Source of the DNA: Proteles cristata cristata
Lineage: Eukaryota > Chordata > Mammalia > Carnivora > Hyaenidae
DNA length: 64,000 nt
Direction of reading: 5' to 3'
Assembly (NCBI GenBank): GCA_017311185.1
Contig: JAESUZ010001712.1
Coordinates: 3,162,001 to 3,226,000, forward strand
The position numbers and the translations under genes were made by a program. The stretch's first letter is position 1, and each line of letters starts with the position of its first letter. A model generated the notes under the pieces. The model was given only the letters and a program-made list of their open reading frames with translations. It ran no database searches and was not told where the DNA came from. Shown in pieces: positions 36,775 through 47,281 of this stretch.

Positions 36775-36955
36775 GCACTAGGAGGCATTGTTCTAGTTTC
36801 CATGTATTATTTAGCAGCAACAACCTTGTGAGGTAGATACTGTTGTCATTCTCTATATAACAGGTAAAAGAAACTAACTCAGATGTTAGGTCATTTACTC
36901 AGTTTTTAGAACTAGTTTAATAGTAAAGTCCAAGCTTTTAACCACTATGTTTTAT
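36775..36955 (-). repeat. MIR SINE relic, antisense
   Basis: ACAACCTTGTGAGGTAGATA, CTGTTGTCATTCTCTATATA, GTCATTTACTCAGTTTTTAG and AAGCTTTTAACCACTATG follow antisense MIR order. Confidence 0.65.
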
Positions 36956-36988
36956 CGCTGTTTTATGTGATTGCTTCATAGCATTCTT

Positions 36989-37240
36989 TTTTTTTTTAAT
37001 TTTTTTTAAAAATTTTTTTAAATTTTTTTAAATTTTTTTGTTTATTTCTAGGAGAGAGAGAGAGAGACAGCGTGAGCAGGGAAGGGTCAGAGAGAGAGGG
37101 AGTCACAGACTGAAACAGGCTCCAGGCTCTGAGCTGGCAGTCAGCATAGAGCCCGACGCGGGGCCCGAACCCACGAACCGCGAGATCATGACCTAAGCGA
37201 AAGTCGGATGCTTAACTGACTAAGCCACCCAGGCGCCCCA
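36989..37240 (-). mobile_element. Felid SINE, young subfamily, expanded tail
   Basis: Full-length minus-strand copy with an enlarged T/A tail made of repeated AATTTTTTTA blocks. Motif TTTATTTCTAGGAGAG retained. Flanks TGCTTCATAGCATTCTT at 36972 and TGCTTCATAGTATTCTT at 37241 (one mismatch). Confidence 0.95.
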
Positions 37241-37257
37241 TGCTTCATAGTATTCTT

Positions 37258-37964
37258 ATCACTCATGTGCTTTGTACACATGTTTACACATTTTGGTCTA
37301 CTCATTTTGAGTTTTTGGAACAAAGATAGTATGTCTGTAGTCTCTTCAACATGTATCATCATGCCTAGCCTATAAGTCTTCAGCTAATTTTAATTAAATT
37401 AGCTGATCACATTCAAAGAGGTTTTTTTTTTTTGGTATAATTATAATTAAATTAGAATTTCAAGGTATTAGTTTGAGAGCTAAAATATTGACAGCATATT
37501 ATCATTTTATGGAAAACAATTGTTACTGACTTAACATTAATGGTTTGCATGAACTGTGCTATGATGGTTAAATTAGTTATGTGAAAATACTTGTGTTACA
37601 ATTTAATCTTAAACCTGACTTGGTCCAAATTTCAATAGAAATTTGTCTTAGAAATGTATTTTTAGAAAGAATTTTGATGCTCTGTTGCAACTACATGAGA
37701 AATAGTCCAAATGACTTTTTAAATATCTCCTTTAAAATTATGGTTAAATCTTTACAAAAGCACTTAGAAGGAGATTTTGTTTTTCATTTCAGGAATTCTA
37801 TAAATTATCCAGGATGGTTCTGCTGAAGTAATTGTTATTTTATATATAAAATATAACATCTTATGGAACTAAGATTTAGTTATATAACTAAATAACTAAT
37901 TTTAAATTAGCTATTTAGAAATAAATTTTAACATCTTATGGAAACTTAATTTACCTGTCATATA
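37258..37964. other. AT-rich intronic stretch
   Basis: No repeat family recognised. A local repeat of ACATCTTATGGAA occurs at about 37856 and 37931. Confidence 0.4.
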
Positions 37965-38115
37965 TTTTTTAAACTCTTATTTATTTTGAGAGACAGAGAG
38001 ACCGTGTGCACACAAGTTTGAGTGGGGGAGGGGCAGAGAGAGAGAATCCCAAGCAGGCCCCACACTGTCAGTATAGAGCCCGATGTGGAGCTCAAATTCT
38101 TGACCCAAGCACCCC
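37965..38115 (-). mobile_element. Felid SINE with deleted B-box region
   Basis: Minus-strand copy reduced to about 150 bp: body and GAGCCCGATGTGGAGCTCAA are present, but sequence then jumps to GACCCAAGCACCCC. Most of the tRNA-like head has been lost. Confidence 0.88.
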
Positions 38116-38422
38116 TTACTGGTCAAATTTTTAATGGGAAATCTAGTTCGCTGAGTTGAATCAGAGTGAATATACCATCAAATGTGATTACAAAATCCTT
38201 TGAATAAGTTCTAGTTCTAATTTATTAGGAGTAGCTCATTTAATTAGGTATAGTTCTAAACCTAGGTATAAGTGTTTACGTAAAACAATTTTAAAGAGTT
38301 TTTGAAACAATATAGGTGGGCAAAGTTTTTTTATATTTGCCTTACATATTGAATTATATTCTAGGAAGTTAGAAATATATAGAAGGATTACTGAAAAAGC
38401 CATTTTAAGTAGACTAAGCATT
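38116..38422. other. Intronic stretch, no recognised feature
   Basis: Nothing recognised between SINEs. Confidence 0.4.
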
Positions 38423-38438
38423 GAAAGATACCACTTCT

Positions 38439-38656
38439 TTTTTTTAATTATTTTTTTTACAGTTTATTTATTTTTGAGAGAGAGACAGAGCATGAGTGGG
38501 GGAGGGGCAGAGAGAGAGGAAGACACAGAATCTGAAACAGGCTTCAGGCTCTGAGCCGTCAGCACAGAGCCCGATGTGGGGCTCGAACCCATGAACCATG
38601 AGATCTGACCTGAGCCAAAGTCGGACACCCAACCAATTGAGCCACTCAGGCGCCCC
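38439..38656 (-). mobile_element. Felid SINE, intact flanks
   Basis: Minus-strand copy (TTTATTTTTGAGAGAGAGAC … GCCACTCAGGCGCCCC) with a perfect 16 bp duplication GAAAGATACCACTTCT at 38423 and 38657. Confidence 0.95.
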
Positions 38657-38816
38657 GAAAGATACCACTTCTATCTTTATGGCTTACTATATAATTTGTG
38701 GAAGGTTGGTAGCTTTAAGGTTACTGCTTTGTCAGCTACACCACATTTTTGCTAATTCCAAGTATTAGGCAGATGTTTTGTTTATAAATAACAATATATA
38801 ATTTAAAACTATTCTT

Positions 38817-39018
38817 TTTTTTTTTTTTTATGTTTTCTTTATTTCTAGGAGAGAGAGAGGGAGAGACAGCGTGAGCAGGGGAGGGTCAGAGTCACAGACT
38901 GAAACAGGCTCAGGCTCTGCTGGCAGTCAGCACAGACCGCGCGGGGCTCGAACCCACGAACCGCGAGATCATGACCTAAGCGAAAGTCGGACGCTTCACT
39001 AAGCCACCCAGGCGCCCC
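38817..39018 (-). mobile_element. Felid SINE, young subfamily, with several small deletions
   Basis: Minus-strand copy with TTTATTTCTAGGAGAG. A perfect 17 bp duplication AATTTAAAACTATTCTT lies at 38800 and 39019. Compared with other young copies it lacks several short pieces: part of the GA body, bases in CTGAGCTGG, in GAGCCCGACG, and in TTAACCGAC. Left arm of an inverted SINE pair. Confidence 0.95.
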
Positions 39019-39037
39019 AATTTAAAACTATTCTTGA

Positions 39038-39267
39038 GGGGCGCCTGGGTGGCTTAGTTGGGCGTCCAACTTTCATTAGGTCATGATCTTGCGGTTCGTG
39101 GGTTCGAGCCCCGTTGGGCTCTGTGCTGACTGCCAGCTCAGAGACTGGAGCCTATTTCAGAGTCTGTATCTCCCCCTCTCTGACCCTCCCCTGCTCACGC
39201 TGTCTCTCTCTCTCTCTCTCTCTCTCTCCTAGAAATAAATAAAAATATTTAAAAAAAAATAAAAAAT
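39038..39267 (+). mobile_element. Felid SINE, young subfamily, sense copy, with small deletions
   Basis: Plus-strand copy (GGGGCGCCTGGGTGGCTTAG … CTCCTAGAAATAAATAAAAA). Flanks AAAACTATTCTTGA at 39024 and AAAACTGTTCTTGA at 39268. Short deletions remove bases at GGTTAAGC, at TTCGCTTAGG and at CCGCGTCGGGC relative to other copies. The A box is affected; GGTTCGAGCCC is kept. Confidence 0.95.
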
Positions 39268-39284
39268 AAAACTGTTCTTGATTT

Positions 39285-39455
39285 CTTATAATGTTTATTT
39301 CGAAGGAGGGAGGGAGAGAGGGAGAGAGAATCCCAAGCAGGCTCCCTGCCGTCACTGTGGAGCCCATCTTGGGCTTGATCCCACAACCCTAGGATCATGA
39401 CCTGAGGCAAAATCAAGAGTCAGATGCTTAACCAACTGAGCCACCTAAGTGCCCC
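39285..39455 (-). mobile_element. Carnivore SINE, variant lineage
   Basis: Minus-strand copy with GATCCCACAACCCTAGGATCATGACC. Flanks TTCTTGATTT at 39275 and 39458. Its outer flank completes the target site shared with the two SINEs to its left. Confidence 0.9.
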
Positions 39456-39519
39456 TATTCTTGATTTAGGAGAAAAATGGTACATTTTTGTAACTGAAAC
39501 CGTATTAGCAAGAACTTAA

Positions 39520-40030
39520 GTTGTACCAGACTGTGGGCTAGTTGCTGGGAATATGGGTTTGAACAAGACGGATATATGCTCTATGCTAAATTAGAGTTTT
39601 GAAAAGAAATTGTATATTAAACAAATACCAAAATACTTAATTATAGGTTTATCAGAGTTATAATGTATTGAATACTATGGAAATATATGTTAGAAAAATT
39701 TATGCTAATTGGGGCAGCCAGCAACATAGAAATTCTGTTCCTGAAGGATGAGTATGAATTAAGTACACAAAAGTGGTTGTGAATATGGGGTGGTAAGTGG
39801 AAGAAGGACTTTGCGTCAGGACAGGGATAGGATTGGTATCGTTAAAGCTATAAAAGATGGTGCAGATTGAATCTAGCACTGTATTAAAGGCCATAAAATC
39901 TAGGTTTCAGTTAATTACATACATACACACATGAGAGACTCTTGTGATAGTCTGGGCAAGAAATGATGGCAGCTAGGACTCATGAGGGAGTGATGGAAAG
40001 AAGTTCTATTCTACAAATATTTAGGAGATA
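39520..40030 (-). repeat. L2 LINE, antisense, decayed
   Basis: GGGCTAGTTGCTGGGAATAT, GTGATAGTCTGGGCAAGAAA and TGATGGCAGCTAGGACTCAT follow antisense L2 phrases seen at 17-19 kb. Confidence 0.5.
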
Positions 40031-40439
40031 GAGTCACCTTTGCTCTAAGTTAGTTTCATTTCTTACTATTCCAAATATTTTTGCTGTTTTTTTTGTCCAA
40101 TTTTTTCTCTTTGTTTTTGTAGGGCTTTATCTTTATTAATACTTTGCTACTATTTTAATAGAAGTTCTGAAGGGAAAGAATATAAACTGTAATCGTCATT
40201 CTACCATATTTAACTGAACCCTACCCACACTGTTTTGAAATGTCACCTTTAGCAAATTAAATCCTGGTTTGCTTGTCTCTTTCAAGATTTGTCTGTTTCC
40301 GTGTCCATACTGCACTATTTTAATTTATACTGTTTTTATACTTGATAATACAGGTTCCTCCTTTATATTTGTGCTTTTTTCAAAAATTATTGGCTACTTT
40401 TACCCATTTTCTCTTTGAAGTAAATTTTAGGATAATTTT
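40031..40439. other. Intronic stretch, probable old L1 margin
   Basis: T-rich sequence leading into the antisense L1; boundary not resolvable by eye. Confidence 0.3.
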
Positions 40440-42150
40440 ATTAAAAAATCCTGTTAGGATTTCTATTAGGATTTATTGATTTTTTTTAAAAAGAATAATT
40501 TGGAGAGAATCAACATTTTTATGGTACTGAATCTTACTGTCCAAGGACATGGTCTCTTCATTTATTTAAATGTTCTTTATTATATTTATAGTTTTTCCTC
40601 ATACCTATCTGAGTGAAAAATTTTTATTTTAGCATTTTTTTTACTTGTAGAGTTTGTTGCTATTGCGAATGGGATCTCTTTTTTTCCCGTGCAATGAAGT
40701 TTTCTAATTGGTTATTACTATTATTTAGGAAAGTCTTTTTTTTCTCTGTTGCTCTTATGTCTAGTTACTTAGCAGAACTCCTTTAACTAACTTAAATGAT
40801 TTTTTAGCTCGTCCCTTGAGACTCTTCCAAGTAGATAGTTATCATCTATAGTTTTTTAAAATGTCATGTCTTAATACCTTGGTTAAAACTTTCAATATAG
40901 GTTTGAAAAGTACTGGCCTGAGTGGGGATTCATTCTGGCCTTGTCTTTGACTTTAATGGTAAGGTTTTCACCATTTCTCCATTAAGGTTATGATATTTCA
41001 TATAGATTCTAGTATAAAATGACTTTTTCTTCTATTCTTATGGTAAGAATTTTCCATCAGGACTGGGTTTTTAATTTTATTTGATGTGCTTTATACAAAC
41101 ATTGAGATGATAGGGTTTTCTTATACTGTGACAACAAATTACATTATGTATTTCTTAATGTTAAGTCATCTTTACATTACTAGGATAAAGTCTACTTGGC
41201 TATTGTTACTTTTTACGACCTTGTTAGATTAAATTTGCTAATATGTTAAGATATTTGCTTATATACTCATGAGTTTAATATATAATTTCCTTTTTTATTG
41301 AGTTTTGAAATCTGTATGGAAGTTGGAATGCTTTCGACCTTTTCTATGCTTTTAAAATGCTTCACATTTTAAAAATGTGAAGTAGCTCTTTCTTGAAGGT
41401 TTGATAGAATTTATTCTTAAATCTCTCCTGGCCTTGTGTCTTTTCAATGTCTTCTATTATAATCTATTTCTATTTTTATCTTTTTCTCCTACACTTCTGT
41501 CGTTGACATTTTCCTAGAAAAATCTCTATTTGACTAGATTTTAAAATACAGTTGTTTATTACATTCCCTTTTAAATCTTTTTGCCTGCGATTACTTTCTC
41601 ATTGCATCCCTAATGTTACTTATGTCTTTTCAGCTAGCCAATCATTTATCTATTTTTATAGGTCTTTTGAAAGAGCCAGCTTATTGATCAGATTATGGGC
41701 TTTTTAAATGGATTTCTGCTTTCCCTTTTATTAATTCCTTCTTATTATTAATGAATTTCCCAACATCTTGTAAATTTTGGCCTTTTGTGATCCACGGCAG
41801 GGTTTTGTTTGTTTGTTTGTTTTTAATGTTTTTCTTTCATTGAGGACATTTTTTACCGGGAGTATTTTTCAGTTTTATCTTCCTACACATTATAATTTAA
41901 TCTTTTTTTTCTTTTACTCTTTCTCCCTGTGCCGCCCCGCCCCCCCACCCCAGTAATTCTGTTTCTTTGGCAGTTAATGTTTCTGTTTGTTGAATTTGGT
42001 GAGTCATATTCATGCTGCTAGCTTTCAAAAGTGTTTGGTGATTCTTGATTTGTTCATTTTTGTAATGGAATGATCTGGATTAAATATATTTTTCTTTGAA
42101 ATAAGAATTCCATTTATATATGTCATTGAATATAACTTCTGAATAAAGGG
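40440..42150 (-). repeat. Old L1 ORF2 region, antisense
   Basis: Antisense L1 phrases in order: TTTCTAATTGGTTATTACTA, GTATTCCTGGGG-type and TACATTACTAGGATAAAGTC, AAGAGCCAGCTTATTGATCA and TTATTAATGAATTTCC. Heavily mutated, no open frame. Confidence 0.7.
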
Positions 42151-44107
42151 TCCATCTTGTAGTGCTTATGGAGGAGCGGAACTTGCAGGAAACTTACCTT
42201 TTGAGTTTTGGGGTTTTCTTTTTCTCCCTGGAATTTCTGAGTGAAGGAGGACACTTTACTGGCTGCCATTCAACTTTGCTAGGTTCTCACTATAGAGAGC
42301 TTCCTCTTTTATGTATTAAGGTTTAACATACACTAGATTTGATAGTTTAGTTTATGTTTTAATATTTTAGGGTTAATTTTCATTAGTCTTTGTTATAATT
42401 TTCTCATAGTTTCTCATTTATTTTTTTCATATACTTTGAGAATAATTTTGTTGAAAAGAATTATTTTTTGAATGGCATTTTTTGAATAGGTCATGTTATT
42501 AGATAACTAATTTATAAAGTCAGAGCAGTGAATTGATTTAGAGGAAACCATTCCCTTGTACCATACCATAGTATGCCAGTACATGAGGGAGGAAGAGATT
42601 ATGCCAGGTCAGAGGATTATTCATTTTTCATGAGAGTATGGAATGAAAGTGTCAGAGCAGATCCTTGCATGTCAGGGAAGTTGTGTTAGTGTTTCCACAT
42701 CCTGGTTTAACTGGAACACCAGGGTAAGTTGTTCCATATTACACCAACGGCCTCACCAGTTCCCACCAGTTTCTGTCTGGCTTCCCTACCAATCAACTCT
42801 GAGATGCCCAAAACCCAGATATTTCTCCATTCAGCCACATAAAAAGAGGAACACATGGAAGAGACCAAGTCCCTTCATCCCAACTCTCACCTTTGGGATT
42901 AATGGCCTGGAACATGGCAGATAAACTACAATCAGAACCAAGATGGGGGTAAAAAAAAGTAACAAGAAAAAAAAGCGAGGACTTTTAAGGAAGTTTTGAT
43001 AGGCGTGTTAAAAAATAATATCTGAATTCAACTCCAGAGAAAAGTGTTACCAAGGAAAAACAAAGTCTGAGTGGATGTTCTGAAACTGCCCATAAGAAAG
43101 AGCTGGGGAATGATCTCTAGATATGAGCTTTAGGAGCCTGGGGCTCAGTGAGGCTTTGGCTGCCAGTGTGAACCTGCCCACCAAGCACACTGCAGTCTGT
43201 TTGGCTGTCTTCAGTGGGAGTCCTTCAGCTCTGTCATAGAGTACTCCCCAGTGTGTTCCGTTGTCCTAAAAGTTCTTTAATTCAAGGAGATGTGTGGCAT
43301 GTTGACTCTTCTAACTGGAGGGGAGGCTTGTTACCCAATGGCATTTGGGGAGACTTTAGTTAGGTCTCTAGCTGCTGGCTGTTTTTGTTGCTGAGAGCTC
43401 CCACTTTGTGCCTTGACCATGGTGGCCAGCTTGGTCAAGGTCTCATGATAGAGGAAGTACTCTCTCTGGCTATAGACCTCTATCCCATAGTGGGCCATCT
43501 CAGCCATCCAGTAGGAACCGGGTACCAGTGAGGGCCTTTAGTACTCCGTGAAAGGAGTATTAGTGATTCAAAGATCTAGCAGGCAAAGGTAGAAGTTCTC
43601 ACCCATAAAGGAAGGGGGATGTCAGCCTCAGCTTGAAATGGGATCTCAGAGGCATTGTTGACATCCAGAACTTTCATACTGGATAGATAGTTGTAACAAT
43701 TCTGATTTCCCTGGGCTTCCAGTTGTAGCAGCCTTGCATCATCATTCCCAAGGAGCTAGGGTTCATACTGGATATTCTAAAGGCTGAATAATGAAATATC
43801 GGGTAGGGGCATGGGTCCCAAAGGGACTTGAGGTCCCTTTCAAGATTTCCTTGTAAAGCGCATGATTTGCTTTTTGCTAAAACCAGATAACAGTGTGTTT
43901 ACTGGTTCCTGTAGACATTCACCAGCACAGCATTGTCCCTGGACAACCAGTTACTGCCAGACCCTATGGCCTCCCCAACCTATGGAGAACTGCATTGGTT
44001 TTTCTTACTCCCATGCCTCATTGGTCCAGGTTTCCTAGAGCTCCTTGGCTATTTCCTTATGGAGGAGAACAAGCCACCTGGCCTGAAAACATGTGGGATG
44101 GTCTATT
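42151..44107 (-). pseudogene. Unidentified GC-richer block, possible antisense retrocopy
   Basis: This block sits between antisense L1 segments but is unlike L1. Read on the minus strand, about 43380-43500 is open and protein-like (MAHYGIEVYSQREYFLYHET), and about 43630-43740 gives another open piece (LLQLEAQGNQNCYNYLSSMK); the two are in different frames, as expected after frameshifts. The minus-strand downstream part (42450-43150) looks like a 3' UTR. I could not identify the parent gene. A single-copy intronic element or an unknown repeat are alternatives. Confidence 0.3.
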
Positions 44108-45362
44108 GCATTTTGATTAGAACTTCATTAAATGTACAAATTAGTTTGGGAATGTTTGGCAACTTTATAATATTCAGCATATCAATTTCTGCAATAAAAT
44201 GGAAGGGGCAGCAGAGATTTTGATAATGGATTGCTTTAAGTCTGTAGGTTGGTTTGGGGGCATTGCCATTTTAGCAATATTAAGACTTCTAATCCATGGA
44301 AGTAAGATATCTTTCTATTTATTTTAGTCTTCTTTAATTCTTTCAATGATGTTTTATAGTTCCAGTGTATAAGTCTTGCGCTTCCTTTCTTGCATTCATT
44401 TGTAATTATTGTTTTTGATGCTCTTGTAAAAATGTTTTCATAATGTCATTTGAGACTATTCATTGCTAGTATATAAAAATATATTTGATTTTTGTATTTT
44501 CATCTGGTATCCTGAAACCTTGCTGAACTCTTTTATTCTAATATTTTTTCTGTGTGTATTGCTTAGGATTTTCTATATACAAGGTCATATCATTTGCAAA
44601 AATAGTTTTGCATTTACATTTGCCAAAAAAAAAGGATAGATTCCTTTTCAATGTGGATGCCTTTTATTTCTTGCCTAACTGCCTTAGCTAGAATCTCCAT
44701 AATAATGTTGAGTAGAAGTGGCAAGAGTAGACATTCTTCCCTTGTTCCTGATCTTATAGGAAGGCATCCATTCTTTCACCATTTAAGTATCATGTTAGTT
44801 ATAGATTCTTCATAGATACCTTTCATGAAGTTTGGAAATTTCCCTTCTGTTCCTAGTTTGTTGAATATTTTTATCACAAAAAGGGTTTGGGTTTTGTCAA
44901 ATGCTTTTTCTGTGCCTCTTGAGACATCATGTAGTTTGTTTTTGTTTTGTTTTTTGTTCTGTTAATACAGTGTATTACACTGATTGACTTTTATTTGTTG
45001 ATGAACCACCCTTGTATTCCTGGGGTAAGTTGTACTTGGTCATGGTGTACAGTCCTTTTCATATGTGGCTAGATTCAATTTGCCAGTATATCATTAAAGA
45101 TTTGTGCATCTATATAAAGGATAGGTATTGACTATAATTTTCTTATGATACTTTTTTGTGGATTTAGTATCAAGATCTCGTAGAGTAATTGGGAAGTATT
45201 CCCTCCTGGTTTTTTTTTTTTTTTTTTTTTTAAAGTTTGTGAAGTATTGTTTTAAATTTCTCATTAAAGTCTGATAGTATTTACCAGTGAAACTGTCTGG
45301 TTCTGGACTTATGGAAAGTTTGTATTAATAATTCAGTCTCTTTACTTTCTTATAGATCTATT
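44108..45362 (-). repeat. Old L1 ORF2 region, antisense
   Basis: Antisense L1 phrases: CTAATCCATGGAAGTAAGAT, CAATGATGTTTTATAGTTCC, CCTGAAACCTTGCTGAACTC, GCCTTTTATTTCTTGCCTAA, TGATGAACCACCCTTGTATT and ACTGTCTGGTTCTGGACTTA. Contains a T22 run near 45211. Split at its right end by the young L1, then resumes briefly. Confidence 0.8.
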
Positions 45363-45377
45363 AAAAGTTTGTATTTC

Positions 45378-45868
45378 CTTGCTGATGCATAGGAGCACAT
45401 GTACCCCAATGTTCATAGCAGCACTCTCCACAATAGCTAAAACATGGAAAGAGCCTAAGTGTCCATCAACAGATGAATGGATCAAGAAGATGTGGTTTAT
45501 CTATACCATGGAATACTACATGGCAATGGGAAACAATGAAATCTGGCCATGTGTAGCAACATGGATGGACCTTGAGGGTGTTATGCTGAGCGAAATAAGT
45601 CAGACAGAGAAGGACAAATATCATATGTGTGCATGTATAGGAGGATTAGGAGGAACTTAACAGAGGACCAAGGGGGAGAAGTAGGGCGGAAATGGTGGGG
45701 GAAAGGGAGAGAGGCCAACCATGAGAGACTCTTGAATGCTGACAAAAACTGAGGACTGATGGATTGTGGGGGAGGAGGGGTGGGCATGGAGGAGGGCACT
45801 TGTGGGGATGAGCACTGGGTGTTATGTGGAAACTAATTTGACAATAAACTATTTGTAAAAAAAAAAAA
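45378..45868 (+). mobile_element. Young 5'-truncated felid L1 with target duplication
   Basis: Sense L1 3' end. It encodes the ORF2 C-terminus (CPSTDEWIKKMWFIYTMEYY), then the G-rich 3' UTR, AATAAA and an A17 tail. A perfect 15 bp duplication AAAAGTTTGTATTTC at 45363 and 45869 begins at TT/AAAA, the L1 endonuclease target. It lies in gene-sense orientation and ends about 0.33 kb before the first coding exon. Confidence 0.95.
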
Positions 45869-45883
45869 AAAAGTTTGTATTTC

Positions 45884-46202
45884 TTCTTGAGTGAGTTTTA
45901 AACTAAAAAAATATGAAGAAAAGGCGAAGTGTTAAGTGTGTTTAAGGTAGTCTGATAAAGCCCACATTGCATATAAAAACTGTCCTATAACTTATGGGAA
46001 TTCAATTTGAAACTTATATACTATTTAACAATTCATTTTATTAAAACATAACTTTTCAAAAGAGTGTTAATTGTTAATGTCTTTTTATTTAAATTATTTT
46101 ACATATATCAAATATTACATTTTATTATTTTATAATTGTGTTTCATAATGCCTTGTAATTTAAGGGTGTTTTGCTTTGTTTTGTTTGTTGCTTTTATCTT
46201 AG
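45884..46202. other. AT-rich intron end upstream of the first coding exon
   Basis: A few bases of the interrupted old L1, then AT-rich sequence and a GT/T-rich tract leading into the splice acceptor. Confidence 0.6.
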
Positions 46203-46205
46203 CAG
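46201..46205 (+). promoter_or_regulatory. Tandem NAGNAG splice acceptor of the first coding exon
   Basis: The acceptor reads TTATCTTAGCAGCAATG, so splicing can use AG at 46201-46202 or AG at 46204-46205. The two products differ by three bases (CAG) of 5' UTR directly before the ATG. The start codon and protein are the same either way. The choice changes only the Kozak context: CAGCAATG or, after a CAG-skipping splice, upstream-exon sequence plus CAATG. Confidence 0.7.
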
Positions 46206-46207
46206 CA

Positions 46208-46324
46208 ATGCAGCAAGTATTGGATAACCTTACAGAGCTGCCCTCATCTACGGGAGCAGAAGAAATAGACCTAATTTTCCTCAAGGGGATTATGGAGAAT
46301 CCTATTGTAAAATCACTTGCTAAG
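46208..46324 (+). CDS. PALS2: PALS2 (MPP6) first coding exon, residues 1-39
   Basis: PALS2 is a MAGUK scaffold at cell junctions and basolateral membranes. It binds Lin-7-type partners through L27 domains and membrane-protein tails through its PDZ domain. This exon encodes 39 residues, beginning MQQVLDNLTELPSSTGAEEI and ending ENPIVKSLAK: the start and first helices of the N-terminal L27 domain. The ATG is 3-6 bases after the acceptor, so the exon carries almost no 5' UTR. The acceptor follows a long pyrimidine/GT-rich tract and ends TTAG or TTAGCAG. The donor is AAG|GTATAG at 46324/46325. The 117 coding bases make 39 whole codons (phase 0). The paralogue MPP2 has a similar start, but its L27 sequence differs at many positions; the match to PALS2 is close to identical, from memory of the family. 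A young L1 tail ends about 0.33 kb upstream. Confidence 0.95.
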
Positions 46325-47071
46325 GTATAGTGGTTTATTTATAAGATTACTAAATTAGTTTTAAAATTGTGTTTTTCAGAGGTCTTTTTAGGTATTACTA
46401 ATTTAGAACTTGGTTGATATGCCTTTGGCTTAGCAAATAATAACTCTTACCACATAATGAAATCCTGCACACAAAAATTAGACCCCCTTTGCCTTGCCTG
46501 TGCAGACTTTAAATACAAGATAAAATGACTCATAGTTTTAGCCTAACACATTTAAAGTTTCAGGGACATTGTAACAGGACCTGTGGAAAAGATCCATTTC
46601 AATAACAGCAAAATACTGATTTCCTTCTTTTACATTAGACCATGTACCTGTTTTTTATTCCAGTTCTTGACTTCCTAGATCTAGTACTTTTTAAAATCTT
46701 ATCTTTTCATGGATAACCCTGATAAATTTTGAGTATTTTTCTCTAATGGACTCTGTAGTTGTCTCCTTAATTCATCCATAAATAAACGTTTACAGCTATT
46801 TTGGGTCCAGTTTTGTTTCACTTACACTATTTCCTATATTAATTTTTATAAATATCACTAAAGTGTGATGTATTAACTACTTCACAGCCCAGCCCTCCTA
46901 TTCTTTAGCATTCCCTCAAATGATTCTTGCTCTCAGGACCCTGTGCCACATGTGCTCTCTGACCTTTTCTTCATGCAGTCATCTTGTCTTCCCATTTGGT
47001 TTTTGCACTCCCAGTATGTTATTCTCACCCTCTTCCATAATCACTTTTTAACCACAGTCTCTTTTTTCTTT
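46325..47071. other. Single-copy intronic stretch
   Basis: No repeat recognised. 46470-47070 has moderate base composition. Confidence 0.4.
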
Positions 47072-47281
47072 CTTTGTTTAAAAAAAATGTTAATGTTCAT
47101 TTTATTTTTGAGAGAGAGAGCGAGCACATATGGGAGTGGTGGAGAAAGAAGGGTACAGAGGATCCAGAACAAGCTCCATGCTGAGAGCAGAGGAGCCCAG
47201 TATGGGGCTCAGACTCTAGCACAATGAGATGATGACCTGAGCCGAAATCGGGAGGCTAAATATTTGAGCCACACAGGCGCC
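47072..47281 (-). mobile_element. Felid SINE, old copy
   Basis: Minus-strand copy (TTTATTTTTGAGAGAGAGAG … GAGCCACACAGGCGCC), diverged, with flanks CTCTTTTTTCTT and CTCTGTTTTTCTT. Confidence 0.88.

Larger units (their letters stand above)
1..46202 (+). other. PALS2: PALS2 5'-UTR intron (3' part)
   Basis: Everything upstream of the first coding exon appears to be one intron separating it from a 5' non-coding exon and promoter outside the window. I see no other conserved coding exon, no CpG-rich island and no polyadenylated gene end. Open frames in this span are repeat-derived or chance. An unannotated alternative 5' exon cannot be excluded from sequence alone. Confidence 0.75.

Noticed and set aside
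43893..44223. Plus-strand frame with a hydrophobic stretch (FFLLPCLIGPGFLELLGYF)
   Set aside because: Overlaps the unidentified block and runs into antisense L1; no start context, no homologue recalled. The minus strand looks more protein-like here.
1..46202. Search for a promoter or CpG island of PALS2
   Set aside because: CpG dinucleotides are almost confined to young SINEs. No GC-rich island or TATA-type context next to a plausible 5' exon was seen.
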